From Ophiosphaerella korrae (Eukaryota; Ascomycota; Dothideomycetes; Pleosporales; Phaeosphaeriaceae), in the NCBI GenBank assembly GCA_028456385.1, contig JALNQF010000089.1:62001-126000 (forward strand): 64,000 nt of DNA, written 5' to 3'. Under the pieces are notes generated by a model. That model searched no databases. It was not told the DNA's origin and saw only the letters and a list, made by a program, of their open reading frames with translations. This document shows, piece after piece, positions 1-12,250 of the stretch. How positions within the stretch are numbered: the stretch's first letter is position 1; every line of letters begins with the position of its first letter. The position numbers were made by a program, and so were the translations under genes.

Positions 1-2773
1 GCGACCTTGCCTTCTTCAATGGACGTGAACTGATTCAAGGCAGCGGCGAAGGTAGTGAGGCCGTAGTGCTTTTCCGCTTTGTCGACGAGGGGCCCGACGC
101 GCCAAACGGATTTGCCGATAGGCTGGGCGTTGTTTGTGAATTCGAGGCTGGAGGTCCATTTTCCTTGGGCGCCGATGGGGAGCTGGGAGCCGGTGGCGTC
201 GAAGACTTGGATCGAGACGTCCTCGGAGCGGCCGGCGAACATGCCGCCGGCTTTGAATGTGCAGACGGCTTTTGCGCCTGTGGTTTCGCTGACGATTGTC
301 ATGGTGCCGGAGGGTTCGACGTATTTTTCGCCCGCGATGATGTTGCGCAGGTAAGAAGTTGCGGTGATCCAGGAGTAGTGTTCGTTGGAACTGTGTAGAA
401 AGATGCGGACGCGGCCGTCTGTGTTGAGTTCGGCGCTTTTGCCCCAGAACTTCTGGACGGGCATGGGACTTTGGACGAAGGTCCATTCTGAGGCTTCAGC
501 TTGGCATGCCATGCGGACGGGCCGGTGTACTACTTTTTCCGAGATGAAGCGGAAGCCTTTGTCTTCGCGGACGAGTTCGAATGTCTCGCCTAGCATGGGA
601 TTGAAGGGCTTGCGAATGGCTCGGTCTTTGACGCGCGCATTGCTGAAGGCGGAGATGGCAAATGCGGCCATGTAGACGAGGCGTTCGCCGGTGTCGGAGG
701 AAGCAGTGACGGCTGCGTCGAGGAGTTCGCTGTATTCAAGTTGTTCCGCAAGGCGTTGGAGGAGGGAAGTAGGTTCATTTGCAGATACTGGCATAGCAAT
801 TGTTGAGAGATCTTTGCCCACGTTCTTGCGTAGAAAAGCGATTAGACTCGGCGGTTGGACTTTCGGCGCTATGATAGTAGTCCTGCGTTGTACTGGACTA
901 AGAGGGAGAGGGGCGAGTGATGTTGGTTTGGTAGGGAATAGCGAGGGTGCTGCATCGGTCGAGAAGCGAGCACGATCAATAACGCCGTTACTGTGCTCAG
1001 AAGAAGATACAGATTCGTCATCCGAGTCGTCATCGTGCGATCCGTGGCGTTGGCGCTCTGCATCTTCACTATCTCTTCGAATGGTAAGAAGCTGTGATTT
1101 GACCGTATCTCCATCCTGAGCATCGAAGAATTCATCAGCAGATTCTAGAGACTCGAAACTTTGACGTGAAGGCGCATTAGAAGGAGGAGCAGGCGCTCTT
1201 CGCTGTTTACTTTGAGCAATGAGATCCGAGAAGTCTCGAAGAACAGTGTCCAAGTCGCGAAGTAGGGCCATGCAGTTATCGTGGACATGTTCCTCGTGTT
1301 GAGTGCTCTGGTGACGTCCATTATGCTTCGGAACGGCCAGAGCACCATTTGTCACAAGGTTTGTAGGTAAAGGTGGGACAGGAGGCACGGCACCTGGTGA
1401 TGCTACGCCGACTTGGGCAGAAACGCTTCTCCGAAACATGGTAGAGGGACTTTGGCCCCCTGAAGTGCTCGCTTTCCTTTTCCAGAAGGCCTTCTTATCC
1501 ATCGTTTTGTCGTCTGGGAAGTAGTCGTTTGATTCGGCCTCGGACGGGCTTGGCGAAAAGCTGTCTTGTAGTCTTCCAGCAGTTATTCCTAGGCCTGTCG
1601 CGGAGCTATACTTTGGGTCGGTGTCTTGTGCAAGTCTGCGCACGGCGTCTCTTGCCCCCGCCACGCGGCTAACCAGGTTTTCTACTCTGGCCCATTCACT
1701 GTCTTCTGCTTGATTCACGACATGTGCTATGCTTTGGTATGGACTATCCTTGATCTGTAGAGTGGGCGATGATGCAGTTGCAGCACTGCGAGAGGCACGA
1801 TCGAGGGCATCTCTCCACATTTTGAAATCTTTTGCATTGCCTGCTTTTAGTTGCCAGATCTCGGCCCCCGAGTCAATTGAAATTTCCCTTGTGTCTTCAT
1901 TTGCACCAACTGCCGCTAATGATAGTGGAATGGCACCACGCAACGCCGACGAATGGTCGTTTCTATAGTAGGATAGTGTGGAAGACGTAAAGTCTAGGGA
2001 GAAGAAGCGCCGCGCATAGCCCTGGTTCCTCTTTCTCCTCTTTTTATGCAGGACACCAGTCAGGAAAGACGAACTTGTCAGGCTAGCTGCTTTGGATGCA
2101 TATTGAGATTTTGGGCGGTCGGCCAGCGCCTGAGGCAGTGATTCTGAGGATTCGATGGGGCCCATGGAGGGACTTGATTTTGGAAGACTGGTGGCGCTCC
2201 CCCCTGCGCCTGCCTGGGCATAACGCATGTGGTGACCTGACTTGGGGGGTGCGTTGGTGGGGTATGTCATGAGAACGAAGGTGGCCGTCTTGGAGACAGT
2301 TTTTGAGAAGGTGTTGTCAAAAACCAGGCCGTACATGCCGCCCTCGCCTGTGGGAACGTCATAGGTGCCCATGGACACGTGATCTGCCTCGCACTTGCCG
2401 TGCCAGTGCACCTGCTTCAGGCCAATTGCTGACATCTTCTCCAATACGACGGTTTTGTCGTTTCTTGACGCGGACAGGCCGCGGCCGCGTGTGCCGGGAA
2501 CTTCTAGTGCTGGAGTCGGGGCGCCTGATTCGAAGATGGAGGTGGAGGGCAGGTGGGGGGTGGCGCCGGTGGCGGTGCCTGGGTGCTTGAAGATGCCAAA
2601 GTTGAGCGACTTCTTGTGGGGTTGGATGCTCCATGATATTGTGTGTCCTGCAGAGACGTTGACCCAGCGCACGAGGTATGACTAGAGGCGGTGAGCGGGA
2701 CTGGCCAGAGTGAATGGGCCCAGAATGCCATCCGTACCTTGCTGTGGACTTCGATGTTCTCCATGCCCGCCAT
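1..2773 (-). CDS. OSH3: Oxysterol-binding protein, OSH3 type (3' end outside window)
   Basis: Lipid-transfer protein expected to move sterol/PI4P at ER contact sites. Exon 1 is 2773..2738 (12 codons); the intron is 2737..2682 (GTACGG...CTAG) and exon 2 runs from 2681 off the left edge, giving about 905 visible residues. The order of parts matches Osh3: an N-terminal GOLD-like region (about 12-150), a PH domain (about 218-315, opening LTGVLHKKRRKR), an FFAT-type VAP-binding motif DEFFDAQDG near 528, and an OSBP lipid-binding domain from about 640 with NPMLGETFE (about 706) and SNEHYSW. The family signature EQVSHHPP reads EKVVHRPV here (about 727-734). Only the last part of the lipid-binding domain is missing, beyond base 1. 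The start was chosen because it is the only ATG that splices in frame to the GOLD-like segment. Family call is firm; the Osh3 subgroup rests on architecture. Confidence 0.9.
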
Positions 2774-3897
2774 AGTTGCAGGCTTGCTGGGTGGGGTGCA
2801 GGGCGGGTGCAGCGGGCACAAGTGCACGGCGAACAGAAATAGCGAACAGAAGGATGGACGGCGAGTTATAATGGCCTTGAGCGAGCGGACATTGCGGACA
2901 ATGGGCCAGCAGACTCGTACGGCGAGGAGCGGGTTCCTGGCGGCGTCCTTGCGGCAACTCGGGGGACGTGTAAGCTAACCAGCAGTACTATGGCCATGTA
3001 CTATGCATGCCCTCTGCTGCCACTTTATGTGGCTGGGGCCCAACCCTGCGCATGTTTTCCCTGGCATCCTGGCCCCTCAGCCCTACGTAAGCCACGCCCC
3101 TCCGCCACAGATGGCCTTGGCCACAGCGTCCCATTGACTGTCTCCATCTGCTCATCTCGCAACCATCGCCCCCATCCGATGTGTGATGACATGACGTTGC
3201 TCGCTATTGACCATTGCCTCTCGTGCTTCGGTCGCCGATTCTTGCTTTGATGCACGCCGAGCCTTCCGGCGCGTTACCTTGCTCCTTGCTCAATGCTCAC
3301 CTCTTGGTCACCTTTCTGTCCGCCGTCCATGGTCATTTCGCCGTCTCGTGCGATGGCTGGCGGAGAGTGGAGCACGAAGCTGAGAGCGCACGCTCCCGAC
3401 TGGCTGGACATTTCCCTCGGCGAATCATAACCCACCAATTCTCTGGTTGGCCCAAACGCGGCTGGCATTTCGCTATCAGGCCTACCCTCTCTTTCCGGCC
3501 TACCCTCTCTTTCTTTGGGCTTCGAGGCTGTTGCCTGAGCTTCTCTTCGCGACAAATCTTGAGAGTAGCTCGTCTTGACAGAGGCGTGACGCACAGCCGC
3601 GCCTTTCCTCTTTGGGCACGGAGCAACACCCGCGCCGTCCAGGAACGACGACGCTTCTACAATTCCTCCGTGGCTACTTTGCCTTTGTCGATTCTAATTC
3701 TAATATAGGGAGAATAGACTGCTCTCCTCTAATCAATCTAATCAATCTGCTTCGCGCCGTTGCGAATATGCCGCCCCCGCCAACCCGGGCAGTCATGGAC
3801 TATCATCTATTTCTGTTTTGATCCTCGTTCTACCTGAGTAGTCTCCAAGTTTTACTTTTTCCTTTCTTCATCTCAGCCAGTGGTCGTCTGCTTCACA
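2774..3897. promoter_or_regulatory. Divergent intergenic region between OSH3-like and esterase genes
   Basis: About 1.1 kb between two divergently transcribed genes, so it should hold both promoters. It is GC-rich on the OSH3 side and pyrimidine-rich on the esterase side. It contains a perfect 17-base unit repeated twice (see 3479-3513). No convincing protein-coding reading was found; open frames here run on both strands without domain resemblance. Confidence 0.5.
3479..3513. repeat. Two-copy tandem repeat, 18-bp period
   Basis: The unit GGCCTACCCTCTCTTTC occurs at 3479-3495 and again at 3497-3513, one base apart. It is pyrimidine-rich and lies about 400 bp upstream of the esterase start. 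It may be a simple duplication or a promoter element; nothing else supports function. Confidence 0.7.
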
Positions 3898-4972
3898 ATG
3901 GTCAAATCCGCTATTCTCTCTCTATCGCTCGTTGCTACCAGCGTTGCTGCTCCGCTTGCTGCAAACACGTCATCATGGCCAGGATGGAGCCATGTCAAGC
4001 AGTTGTTTGTGTTTGGCGACTCCTACACACAGACTGGTTTTGATCCTCAAGGCGCACAGCCAAGCATAGCAAATCCTTTTGGGAACCCAACGTATCCTGG
4101 ATGGACATCATCCAACGGACCGAATTGGCTTGGTTTCTTGACCAGCACTTATAACAAAAGCAGCATTCTCCTCTACAACCTCGCCTATGGCGGCGCAACG
4201 GTAGACTCCGCGCTTGTAACTCCTTACAAGCCCACCGTCGTATCTATGAAAGACCAAGTTGAAAAACAATTCGTCCCAATCTACGGCTCACACCCCGCCA
4301 CCGCACCTTGGACTGCCGGTTCCTCTCTTTTTGCCTTCTTCATTGGAATCAACGACGTTGGAAACAGCTGGTGGCTAAGCAACGCTACTCAAATTTACGA
4401 CGCGATTTTCTCCACCTACTCTGGCCTTCTTGACCAGGTATACGAGACTGGGGCGCGCAACTTCTTGCTCCTGAGCGTGCCACCTGTGAACCTTTCTCCC
4501 TTGATATTGAACCAGGCAGACAATGGATATGCCAAGGAGTACGAGGGTCGTGTCATTGCCGATTGGAACAGCCGTCTTGCTAACTTGACTGCACAATTCA
4601 AGGCAAAACATGCCGGTGTCTCAACATTCATATTTGACACGAATACATTGTATACAAAAGTCATCCAGGACCCAAAGAGCTTTGAACAAACTGCTGGGCT
4701 TAAGAACGTGACTGGCTTCTGTAAAGCTTACGCGAAGTATGTGGATTTGCTATTGGATACATTAATTATTGCGGCTGACTTGGCTTAGCGGTACTCCCAC
4801 GTGGTATACAAAAGACCCGAGCTGCGATTACCCCGTTAATGAGTATTTGTGGCTGAACGACTTACATCCTACTTTCCCCGTACACAACGCTACTGCAGCT
4901 TCAATTGTTCAACTTCTGAGCAAGAAAATTCACAAGGGGGGGAGGGGGGGGGGGGGCGGGGCATCAGCATGA
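3898..4972 (+). CDS. Secreted GDSL/SGNH esterase, CE16-like
   Basis: Predicted secreted serine esterase of the SGNH fold, 340 aa, probably a carbohydrate acetylesterase of the CE16 kind. Exon 1 is 3898..4736, the intron 4737..4788 (GTATGT, branch CTGAC, end TTAG) and exon 2 4789..4972. The start is the ATG at 3898, in good context (CACAATGG) and directly followed by a signal peptide (MVKSAILSLSLVATSVAA). Block I is FVFGDSYT (nucleophile Ser42). A Gly-rich YGGA follows near 97-100, then block III IGIND (Asn152), and block V WLNDLHPT near 301-308 with His306. Several N-x-S/T sites fit secretion. Oddity: the C-terminus is a glycine run coded by a G homopolymer (4936-4961), so the last dozen residues and the stop may shift with tract length. 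It converges on the large NACHT gene. Confidence 0.88.
4936..4961 (+). repeat. Poly-G tract inside the esterase 3' coding end
   Basis: G7-A-G13-C-G4 on the + strand, coding the GGRGGGGG tail of the esterase just before TGA at 4970-4972. It could form a G-quadruplex and is prone to slippage; a length error would change the stop codon used. Confidence 0.9.
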
Positions 4973-5133
4973 ATGAAGGAGCATTTCGCGGGCAAGGTAG
5001 TTAAGCAAGTATATCATAATTGAAAATACTGAACAACACTTTGGATTGAAACAAATGAAAAATTGCCTTTTCCTAACTATCATTCCAGATTCCCCATATT
5101 ATTCAACAAAAGAAAAACTCTCTCCCATCCTCA

Positions 5134-8100
5134 CTATTGGCCGCCTTGGACGACCAAGCCATTCTGTCCACCCTGCCTCTTCTGTGCATCTAGCACCACC
5201 TTGTCGCTTCCAAAGCTCCAATCACTAATTCCCTTGAAGCTCCCTTCTTCACTCTCCGCCTTGCCAGCACCAAACGCCTTTGCGTCCCACTTCTCTGTTC
5301 CCTCGACACCCTTCCATTTTGCCTCTGAACCAAATGTGCGGAAAATCTGCGCATTCAGACGCTCATAATCGTCGTATGCCTTGGGCCAGCCACCAAATCT
5401 CTGGTACGCGAGCTTCAGCAGACGCAAATGCTTCAGTGCAAATGCGCTACGATCAATCTGCTCCTCAGTAGGTGCAGGTGCACTACCTTCATGACGCTTC
5501 ACCTTGACGCCCTCTCTCGCCAACAACGCAGCCGCGGCATCCAGCTCATCGTCATCTGAATCATCAGCATCAACACTTCCATGCTCATGAACCACCAGCC
5601 TCAAAATATCCTCGTGCACACCAATCGCTTTCCTGAAGTAATCTGCCGCCAGCCCCGCCGTCTTCGCATCCTTCTGGTACGACACTCCCGTGCTCGTGTA
5701 CAACTGCGCCAATAACTCATACGTTTCAAGCGTCACCTTGGCCCTCGGCCCATGTGCCCTTCTCATATTATACGCAATGTCCTCAGCCAAGCGAATCGCC
5801 TTGATAGGGTGGTTAGCCAAGTACCGCGCACAAATGAGTCTCCTCCCAAGCGCAAGCAAAATCTCCTTGGGCCACGTGCGCTGCGCATCGCGGGTATTCC
5901 ACAGCGTAGTCAGCAGCCACTCCAGCGTCTCAAAGTCCTCCTGCTCGCCGAGCACCAGCGACAAATGGCTCAACTCGTACAGCTGGATCTGCGCAAAGTT
6001 GATGTTGAGCGTCTTGCAGATGTCGAGAATGCGCCTGACAATCTTGTTCGATAGCTCCAGCATCTTCTTGCGTAGCGCTGCGTCCGTCGGCTTCTCGGAT
6101 CCCCGGCCTACCAGCAGGCTTGCCAGCTTGAAGCCCATGCTGATGGCGCGCGGGCCGTTGTACCCGTCGTGCTTGCTGGCGTACAAGAAGCCGAGGTGCG
6201 CAATGTCGTATGCCTCTGGGAACTTCTTGGCCTTGGTGAGCTTGGAGACGCTGTCGTTGCTAGCGAGGATGACGGAGCGGTTGAAGTTCTTGTTGCGCCC
6301 GTTGCCCAGGTGGTCCATGATGCCGATGATGAAGATGCGTGGCGAGTCCTTGCTTTGCGTGTTGAGGTCTTGCGCGTCGCGCTTGACGAAGAGGCCGACG
6401 GCTTGCTCTTCGACGACGGTGATCATGTCTTTTTGGTCGTTGCGCGCGAGGAACCAGCGGAGGGGTGCGGCGGCAAGGAGGATGTTGGTTAGGCTCTCGT
6501 TGTTGCGGAGGGTCTGGTGGAATTGCTCAAAGTAGATGTATTCGAGTGTCAAGTCTGCCATGATCTCTGCGAAAGTAATGTTGAGGTCCTTGCGAATGTG
6601 GTATTGGAGAGCCGCGAGGAATGCGAGAGATGAGCGGCTGCTCTTGGTTAGGTCGAAGGACCATTTGGATGTGTAACGAGTGTCCTTTGCGCAAATCTGG
6701 CGATGCAATTCCTGAACGAGACTGTGTGCCGTGCTTGTCTGCTCGATGGAGCGGAAAGTAGACGCGATGGACTCTGCGCATTCAACTTGCTTCTGACTGG
6801 AAGTCTCATTGGTGATGATCTCGGAAACAGCAGTGGTCAGCTTCTTGACTGCGACTTCAGTCTTCTGTTGGCGACTGTAGAGCACTGATAGCTCGCGCAG
6901 GTGAGTCAGTGAAGACTCATGAGAGTATCCGTACAAGCTCGTCGACTCTTGGAATTGGCTTTCCGTCATAGTCAGAGCGCGCTGGATAGTCTCGGACTTC
7001 ATGCTGCTGGACGAGGAAGACTGGATCTGGTGGACATACAGCGAGGATAATGCCTGATTGATCTCGCTGACGCTCGTGCGTGTAGTGATAGTTTTGGAGC
7101 GACTGAACGCTTCCTCGTAGAGCGCAATTGCTTGTGAAGCATGTTCCTCACTACGCTGCGAGACTTGAGCAAGCGACAAGGTAGCCTCGACGGAGATCAC
7201 AGATTCCGCACCGAAGACTGCCGTGACGGTCTTGTGGTACTCACTGCTGACTTGATGCAGTTCAGACCAGCTGGCCTTTGTCTCTTCGAGGCATTGGTAG
7301 AAGCGCTCATACAGAGTCTGGACAAACTTGGTATCACTGAAGATCTTATGCTCCTTGGTCTTGCTGATAAAGGTCTTCCACAGGACGCGGTAGATGCTGA
7401 CGGCCTCTGCATAACGCCTATCCTCCCAGTACGTGGTGGTCACTATGATGATAGCATCAAGCGCAGATGGGTGGCAGACATCGCTGTCCTTGTTGAGGCT
7501 CGTAATGATTTGCAGGTAGTAATCAATCCAGTATGGATGATTCCTAGGATGTCTGTGGCATCGCTGAGCCAAGATGTACAATGTCTTAATGGTAAGCTCA
7601 TGAGAGTGACCGAGCCTAGCACGGTACGAAACAAGAATCTCTTGGAAGATGCTAATCGCCTTATCTGCATATCCGTGCTTGTCGTAAAAAGTAATCAACA
7701 AGTTCTTAGCCTTCTCAAAGACAGTGGTATCAACCTTCTCGGCAATGAGAACGGCACGGAAGAAGCGGTTGTACGTGTCTTCGACCTTCTCGAGCTGCCT
7801 GGTCTGCATGTAACATTCAGCCAAGTGGTCAACCAATTCGATTGACTCCTGAGTGAAAGTGGACGTCATAGTCACATCATGGATAGAGCTGGAGAGGAAT
7901 GATGACCATGTGCGCTGCAGTGTCGTCGTGATAACGTTGATAGCCGCAGTGTAGTTCTTCTTCTCCATATATTGAATTGTGAGCTTATTCGCAAGCGCGA
8001 CGGTGCTTGACTCAACGGTCTTTGAGGATTGAATGATCGAGAAGAATACATCCTGGAAAACAGACTCAGAGATTGTAGTCGTCGTCTCCGTAACGCTGTT

Positions 8101-11100
8101 TGACGAGTTCAAGCTCTGCTTAACAATCTCGGTGGAAGTCTCGGAGAGCTGTTGGTTGATCTCGCGGTAGATGGAAGTCTCTTCCTGGCGTACATTCTTA
8201 AAGTATGAGCTAGCATACTTGTAGATTGACAGAGCCTGGGTGTGCATGCCGACAGACCTCATCTCCTTGGCGACACTTGTCAGACGAGTGACAATGCTTT
8301 CAGAGAAAGATAACTGATTATGCTCATACTGCTGCCAGACACAGGTCAGAATAGCTGATGACTCGGAAGTCCTCTCCTGAGTCTTGAGGAACTTAGAATA
8401 GGCTGTTGCAATCTCGATATTCTTCTCGTGCCATTCGACAGATTGCACATGGCGACACTTGGATGATACCTCCATCCACAGCTCGGCATAGGCCTTTTCA
8501 GCAAGTGAAAATTCTTTGCGGGTGGAATGAGACTCGGCACGACGAAGGTACGCGACGATTGATGAGATATCAAACACCTCAACAGTCTCCTGCTCGTCTT
8601 CGCCATGGAAGAATGACTCCTGGTAGCTTTCGATTTCATGATTACCTGTGCCATGTCCGAGGACAACGTTAAGATGGCCTTGAATGTCCTGGAACTGGTG
8701 CGAGTTTCGACCATACTGCTGAATGGTGGCTTCTTGGATGATGCGGTGGACTTCCATTGCCTTATCTTCTTCATTGAGCGATGCGTACAACTCTAGAAGC
8801 AATTTGCGAGTCTCAATGACTAATTCAGAGGTGCTGCCATATTGTCGCTCATATGCAGTGATGAGAATAATAAAAATGCTTTCGCGCTGATTCATGATCT
8901 CAGTACGCGTAGTTGTGGTCAGAGATTCAGTGATCTTGAGGAAGTGGCTAGCGCATTCCAATGTCAGAGGATGAATGTCGCTTAGGACCTTGCGGCTGAT
9001 TGTAGTAGACCAGTAGAAGTAATTGGCCGACTCCGTCACATTAGAGATCAACAGGTAACTCGTTGCGATAGCCAAATAGGTTTGAAGAACTGTTGGGTGG
9101 TGTTCTCCGAAGACCGATTTGCGTACAATTCCGACCAGTTTGTGCAAGTCAATGGCTTGAGGCAACGGCAGTTGAGTATCCCATACAAGTTGTTCAAGAA
9201 TGGGGAATACTGTCGACTCTGGTAAAGCCTTTTGCAATTCGGCTGAAGGCTTGAACTCTCCAGATGACTTGGGCGCTAATGGCGATTGTTGCAGATGGAG
9301 TACCCAGTATCGCACCGTGTACTCTAGGAGGTGGTGCTGATGGTACAAACGATCGCCAATAGATGGGTCGGAGTTGTCAATGGTTGGCTCACCCTTCTCC
9401 CGTAGCACAAACTTAGCGTAAGTGAGGACACGCAGCAACATATCAGTTTCGCTTTCCTTAAGTGGGATGGGTATCCTGTTCTTCTCAGCGAAGTCATGCA
9501 AAGCCGCATGAACGATGGGATGTTTGAAGCGCACGATTCTCTCATGGAGCGTGAGCAACGGCTCCAGAGACTTAATAATGTCATTGCTCTTGATGCCAGT
9601 GTCGGACAGCGTTCCACGCTGAACATCAACGGTGAAAAGGGTGTGAATCTCATCGATAGTAAGTGGCCGTTCAGCCGCCAATATCCATGAGATTACGGTT
9701 TTCGCGTGGTTTGACGTATTCAGCGATGTGAAAAGCTGCAAGACAAGATCCTGAACGGATGGCTTCTGCTTCTCAAATCCTTCCAAGGACCTATTAAGAG
9801 CCTCTGGAGACTTCTGGGTATTCAAAATCTGACAAACGAGGATAGCGTAGAGGAATGATCCACTAGCTAACTGAATGATACGATCAAGGAACTGCTCCTG
9901 ATCGTAGGCCCGTTGTCCATGGAAGAGATGATTGTGCACCAGAGCTCTAATTGCAACAGAATGGATATCGTCACGCAAATCGTCGCGTGTGATCTGATGA
10001 TGAGTGCCCTTGGCAGAGGTGGGCATCTTGATAGAGGAACCAAGAGTAACAAGTCTCACCTCGCGACTCTGATTGGTAACATTGACCAACTTCTCGAGCA
10101 ACGCCGCGGGGCTGAGAACACCGCTAGCTTGGATAGATGCCGACTTGGAATCAGCAACTTCGTCAAGGCCGTCGACGACAATGACAAGCTCATTGCCTCC
10201 GGACACAGGATGCGAGAGCGCATCGGCGAGTGCTATCCAAAGGTAATCTTCGTAGGCTTTCAGATTCTCAGTAGTCCTGCACTGATGGTAGGCCTTGAAT
10301 ACAGCATGATACAAGCTCATGTTTCCGACGCGCAGATTGAGCAATTGGAGAAGTAGAGTTTTGACAACAGCCAAAGATGTAGCTGTTGTTGGAATGTCAG
10401 GGGAAAGAGAGCAGAAAAGCGTATCGTACTGCTTGCGGTTCAAGGGTCGCTGCAATCGCTCTACAATTGATCCGGCAAGAGTTGTTTTGCCTGCTCCAGG
10501 ATTACCAGTAACCAGCAAGAAACTGTTTTGACTCTGGAAGAATCTTGAAAGATGCTTCTGGAACCAGAGACAAGTAAATTCCTGTCTCATATCAGATTAT
10601 GTTCCACGTAAAGTTTTTGCAAGCTCAACTTACGACTTGCTGATCGACGAACGTAGAATGATCACGGTTCAAAGACGCCAAGACACGGTCTTGAGGTGAG
10701 AGCCATCGGCTAAGGACTTTGACATCCAGCGCCTCACCTTCTTCAAACTCTTCATTGTCGATCTGCGAATCCCAGATCAACTCAATGACGGCGTTTTGCC
10801 GCGTGCGGAAAGATTCAATAGTTTCACCGAAGAGCTCGAAGATATCTAGGCTAACGGAACGAGAAGTCATGCCTAGTCGAGTTAGAACTATCAAAGATTG
10901 GTTCAGAGCTAGAGGGATAATTACCGTGCACAGTCTTATAGAATCGAACGGAAACATCGACCACAAGCGAAATCAAGTCGGAGTACAGCATACACAGTTG
11001 CTCTCGAATTTCTGAAGTTGCAGCGAGCAATTCCGAGCGGTGCAAAACCGACGAGAAGGACATAGCAAACTTGTAAAAGACGGAAAATGCTTTATCAAGA

Positions 11101-12250
11101 GCCTCAGAGTTGTTATGGCTTAGCTGTTGGAAGTTAGCATTGGTTCATCGTTGCTTACGTTGGGAATGTCCTCATTCAACGGTAAGATATTGAAACGTAC
11201 CTCAAGTAGAAGCTGCGCATGACCATACCCAACCGCTGCAGCGGAGCTGCTATCAAGTGCGAAGCTCTGAATTGCTTGTTCAAATTTGTGTAGCTGCTCC
11301 GCAAAGTACAGCGCACGAATTAGAACCTTATCCCATCGACTACCTTTGTGTGGAAGGGTAGTAAGGCGTTCCGATCTAATCCACTCCAAAAAGTTGACGT
11401 AACTGACGTTACCAATAGTCTGATATACACCAGCACCGAGTTCCGCCATGCTCCGTTTCTTGAGAGCAAGCGCATTTTCTTGGACCAGACCAATTTTATA
11501 GCCACCTCCAGCGTTACCACGCTTGGAAATTTTCATGGTACTGAAGGTATGGCTCGGCGCACGGGATGAGGTGAAGGAGGGAAGGCGGCCCTTCGCTCGA
11601 AACAACGCTTTAGGCGAATGGGGCGGGCTCATGACACCGTTTGACCCATTTAGGGCACTGAGGTGGCTGTTAGATATTACTCTTTGAGACATTATATCCG
11701 GTATTTGATTTATCCTTTGTTGTGTACGGGTTGGATTGTATGATGTTACTGAAGCTTGCGAAGATATATCAGTGAGAATGGTGAATTTGGTTGGGGACAG
11801 GGTGGGCGAAGTTGAGCTGGAGTTTGCGATTTGTGGGGGTGTTGTTGTTGGCTGACGCGGTGAGATCGGACGTGTTGGTATTATCGTCTCCTGGCTAGGC
11901 AGTGACAGGCTAGCAGCGAGATGAGGTCTTGAGGTAGTAGCTGAGATTGATTCAATGCTTTGTGTAGAGACTGAAGGCAAGGATGTGACAATGTCTTCGG
12001 AAACCGCTCTTGAATTTCGAGTAGGCGTCGACTGTGCAGAAAGGGAGTTTCCTCTACTTTCGGCAGCGATCGAAGCAGGTGTTGAATTAGAGCTCTCAGG
12101 GGCAATCAATGAAGAGCACTGAGATGCTTCTGGTATGTCTTCTGGCTCCTTGGACCGTTTAATGTGTTTCCCTAAAGAAGTACAAGTTATTAGAGCGAGT
12201 GTGATAGTGGAATAGGCAGACGAACTCAGAGATTTAAATCCTTTGAACAT
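5134..12250 (-). CDS. Large NLR-like protein: N-terminal helical domain, NACHT, long TPR-like region
   Basis: A 2293-aa STAND-class NTPase of the kind fungi use in non-self recognition; its specific partner is unknown. Exons: 12250..12226, 12171..11201, 11123..10925, 10872..10634 and 10581..5134. All introns are GT...AG, phases agree, and the lengths sum to 2294 codons. Residues 1-230 are basic, then low-complexity Ser/Thr/Pro. Residues about 270-335 (WDKVLIRALYFAEQLHKF, then GYGHAQLLLE) resemble the helical domain found before NACHT in many fungal NLRs (DUF7708-like, my inference). EFTCLWFQ at 479 leads into NACHT, with Walker A GNPGAGKTT (about 504-512) and Walker B VIVVDGLDE (about 611-619). 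The remaining 1,500 residues are helical, TPR-like and Ser/Thr-rich, including a poly-Ser run. The first exon is only 25 bp; without the first intron a hydrophobic insert would appear, so I prefer MFKGFKSLRKHIKRSK as the start. Confidence 0.85.

Noticed and set aside
3880..3897. Upstream in-frame GTG extension of the esterase
   Set aside because: Starts at GTG, not ATG; the ATG at 3898 has better context and is directly followed by the signal peptide.
5690..7845. Long plus-strand frames within the NACHT gene
   Set aside because: Antisense shadows of a single long exon with clear NACHT/TPR coding on the minus strand.
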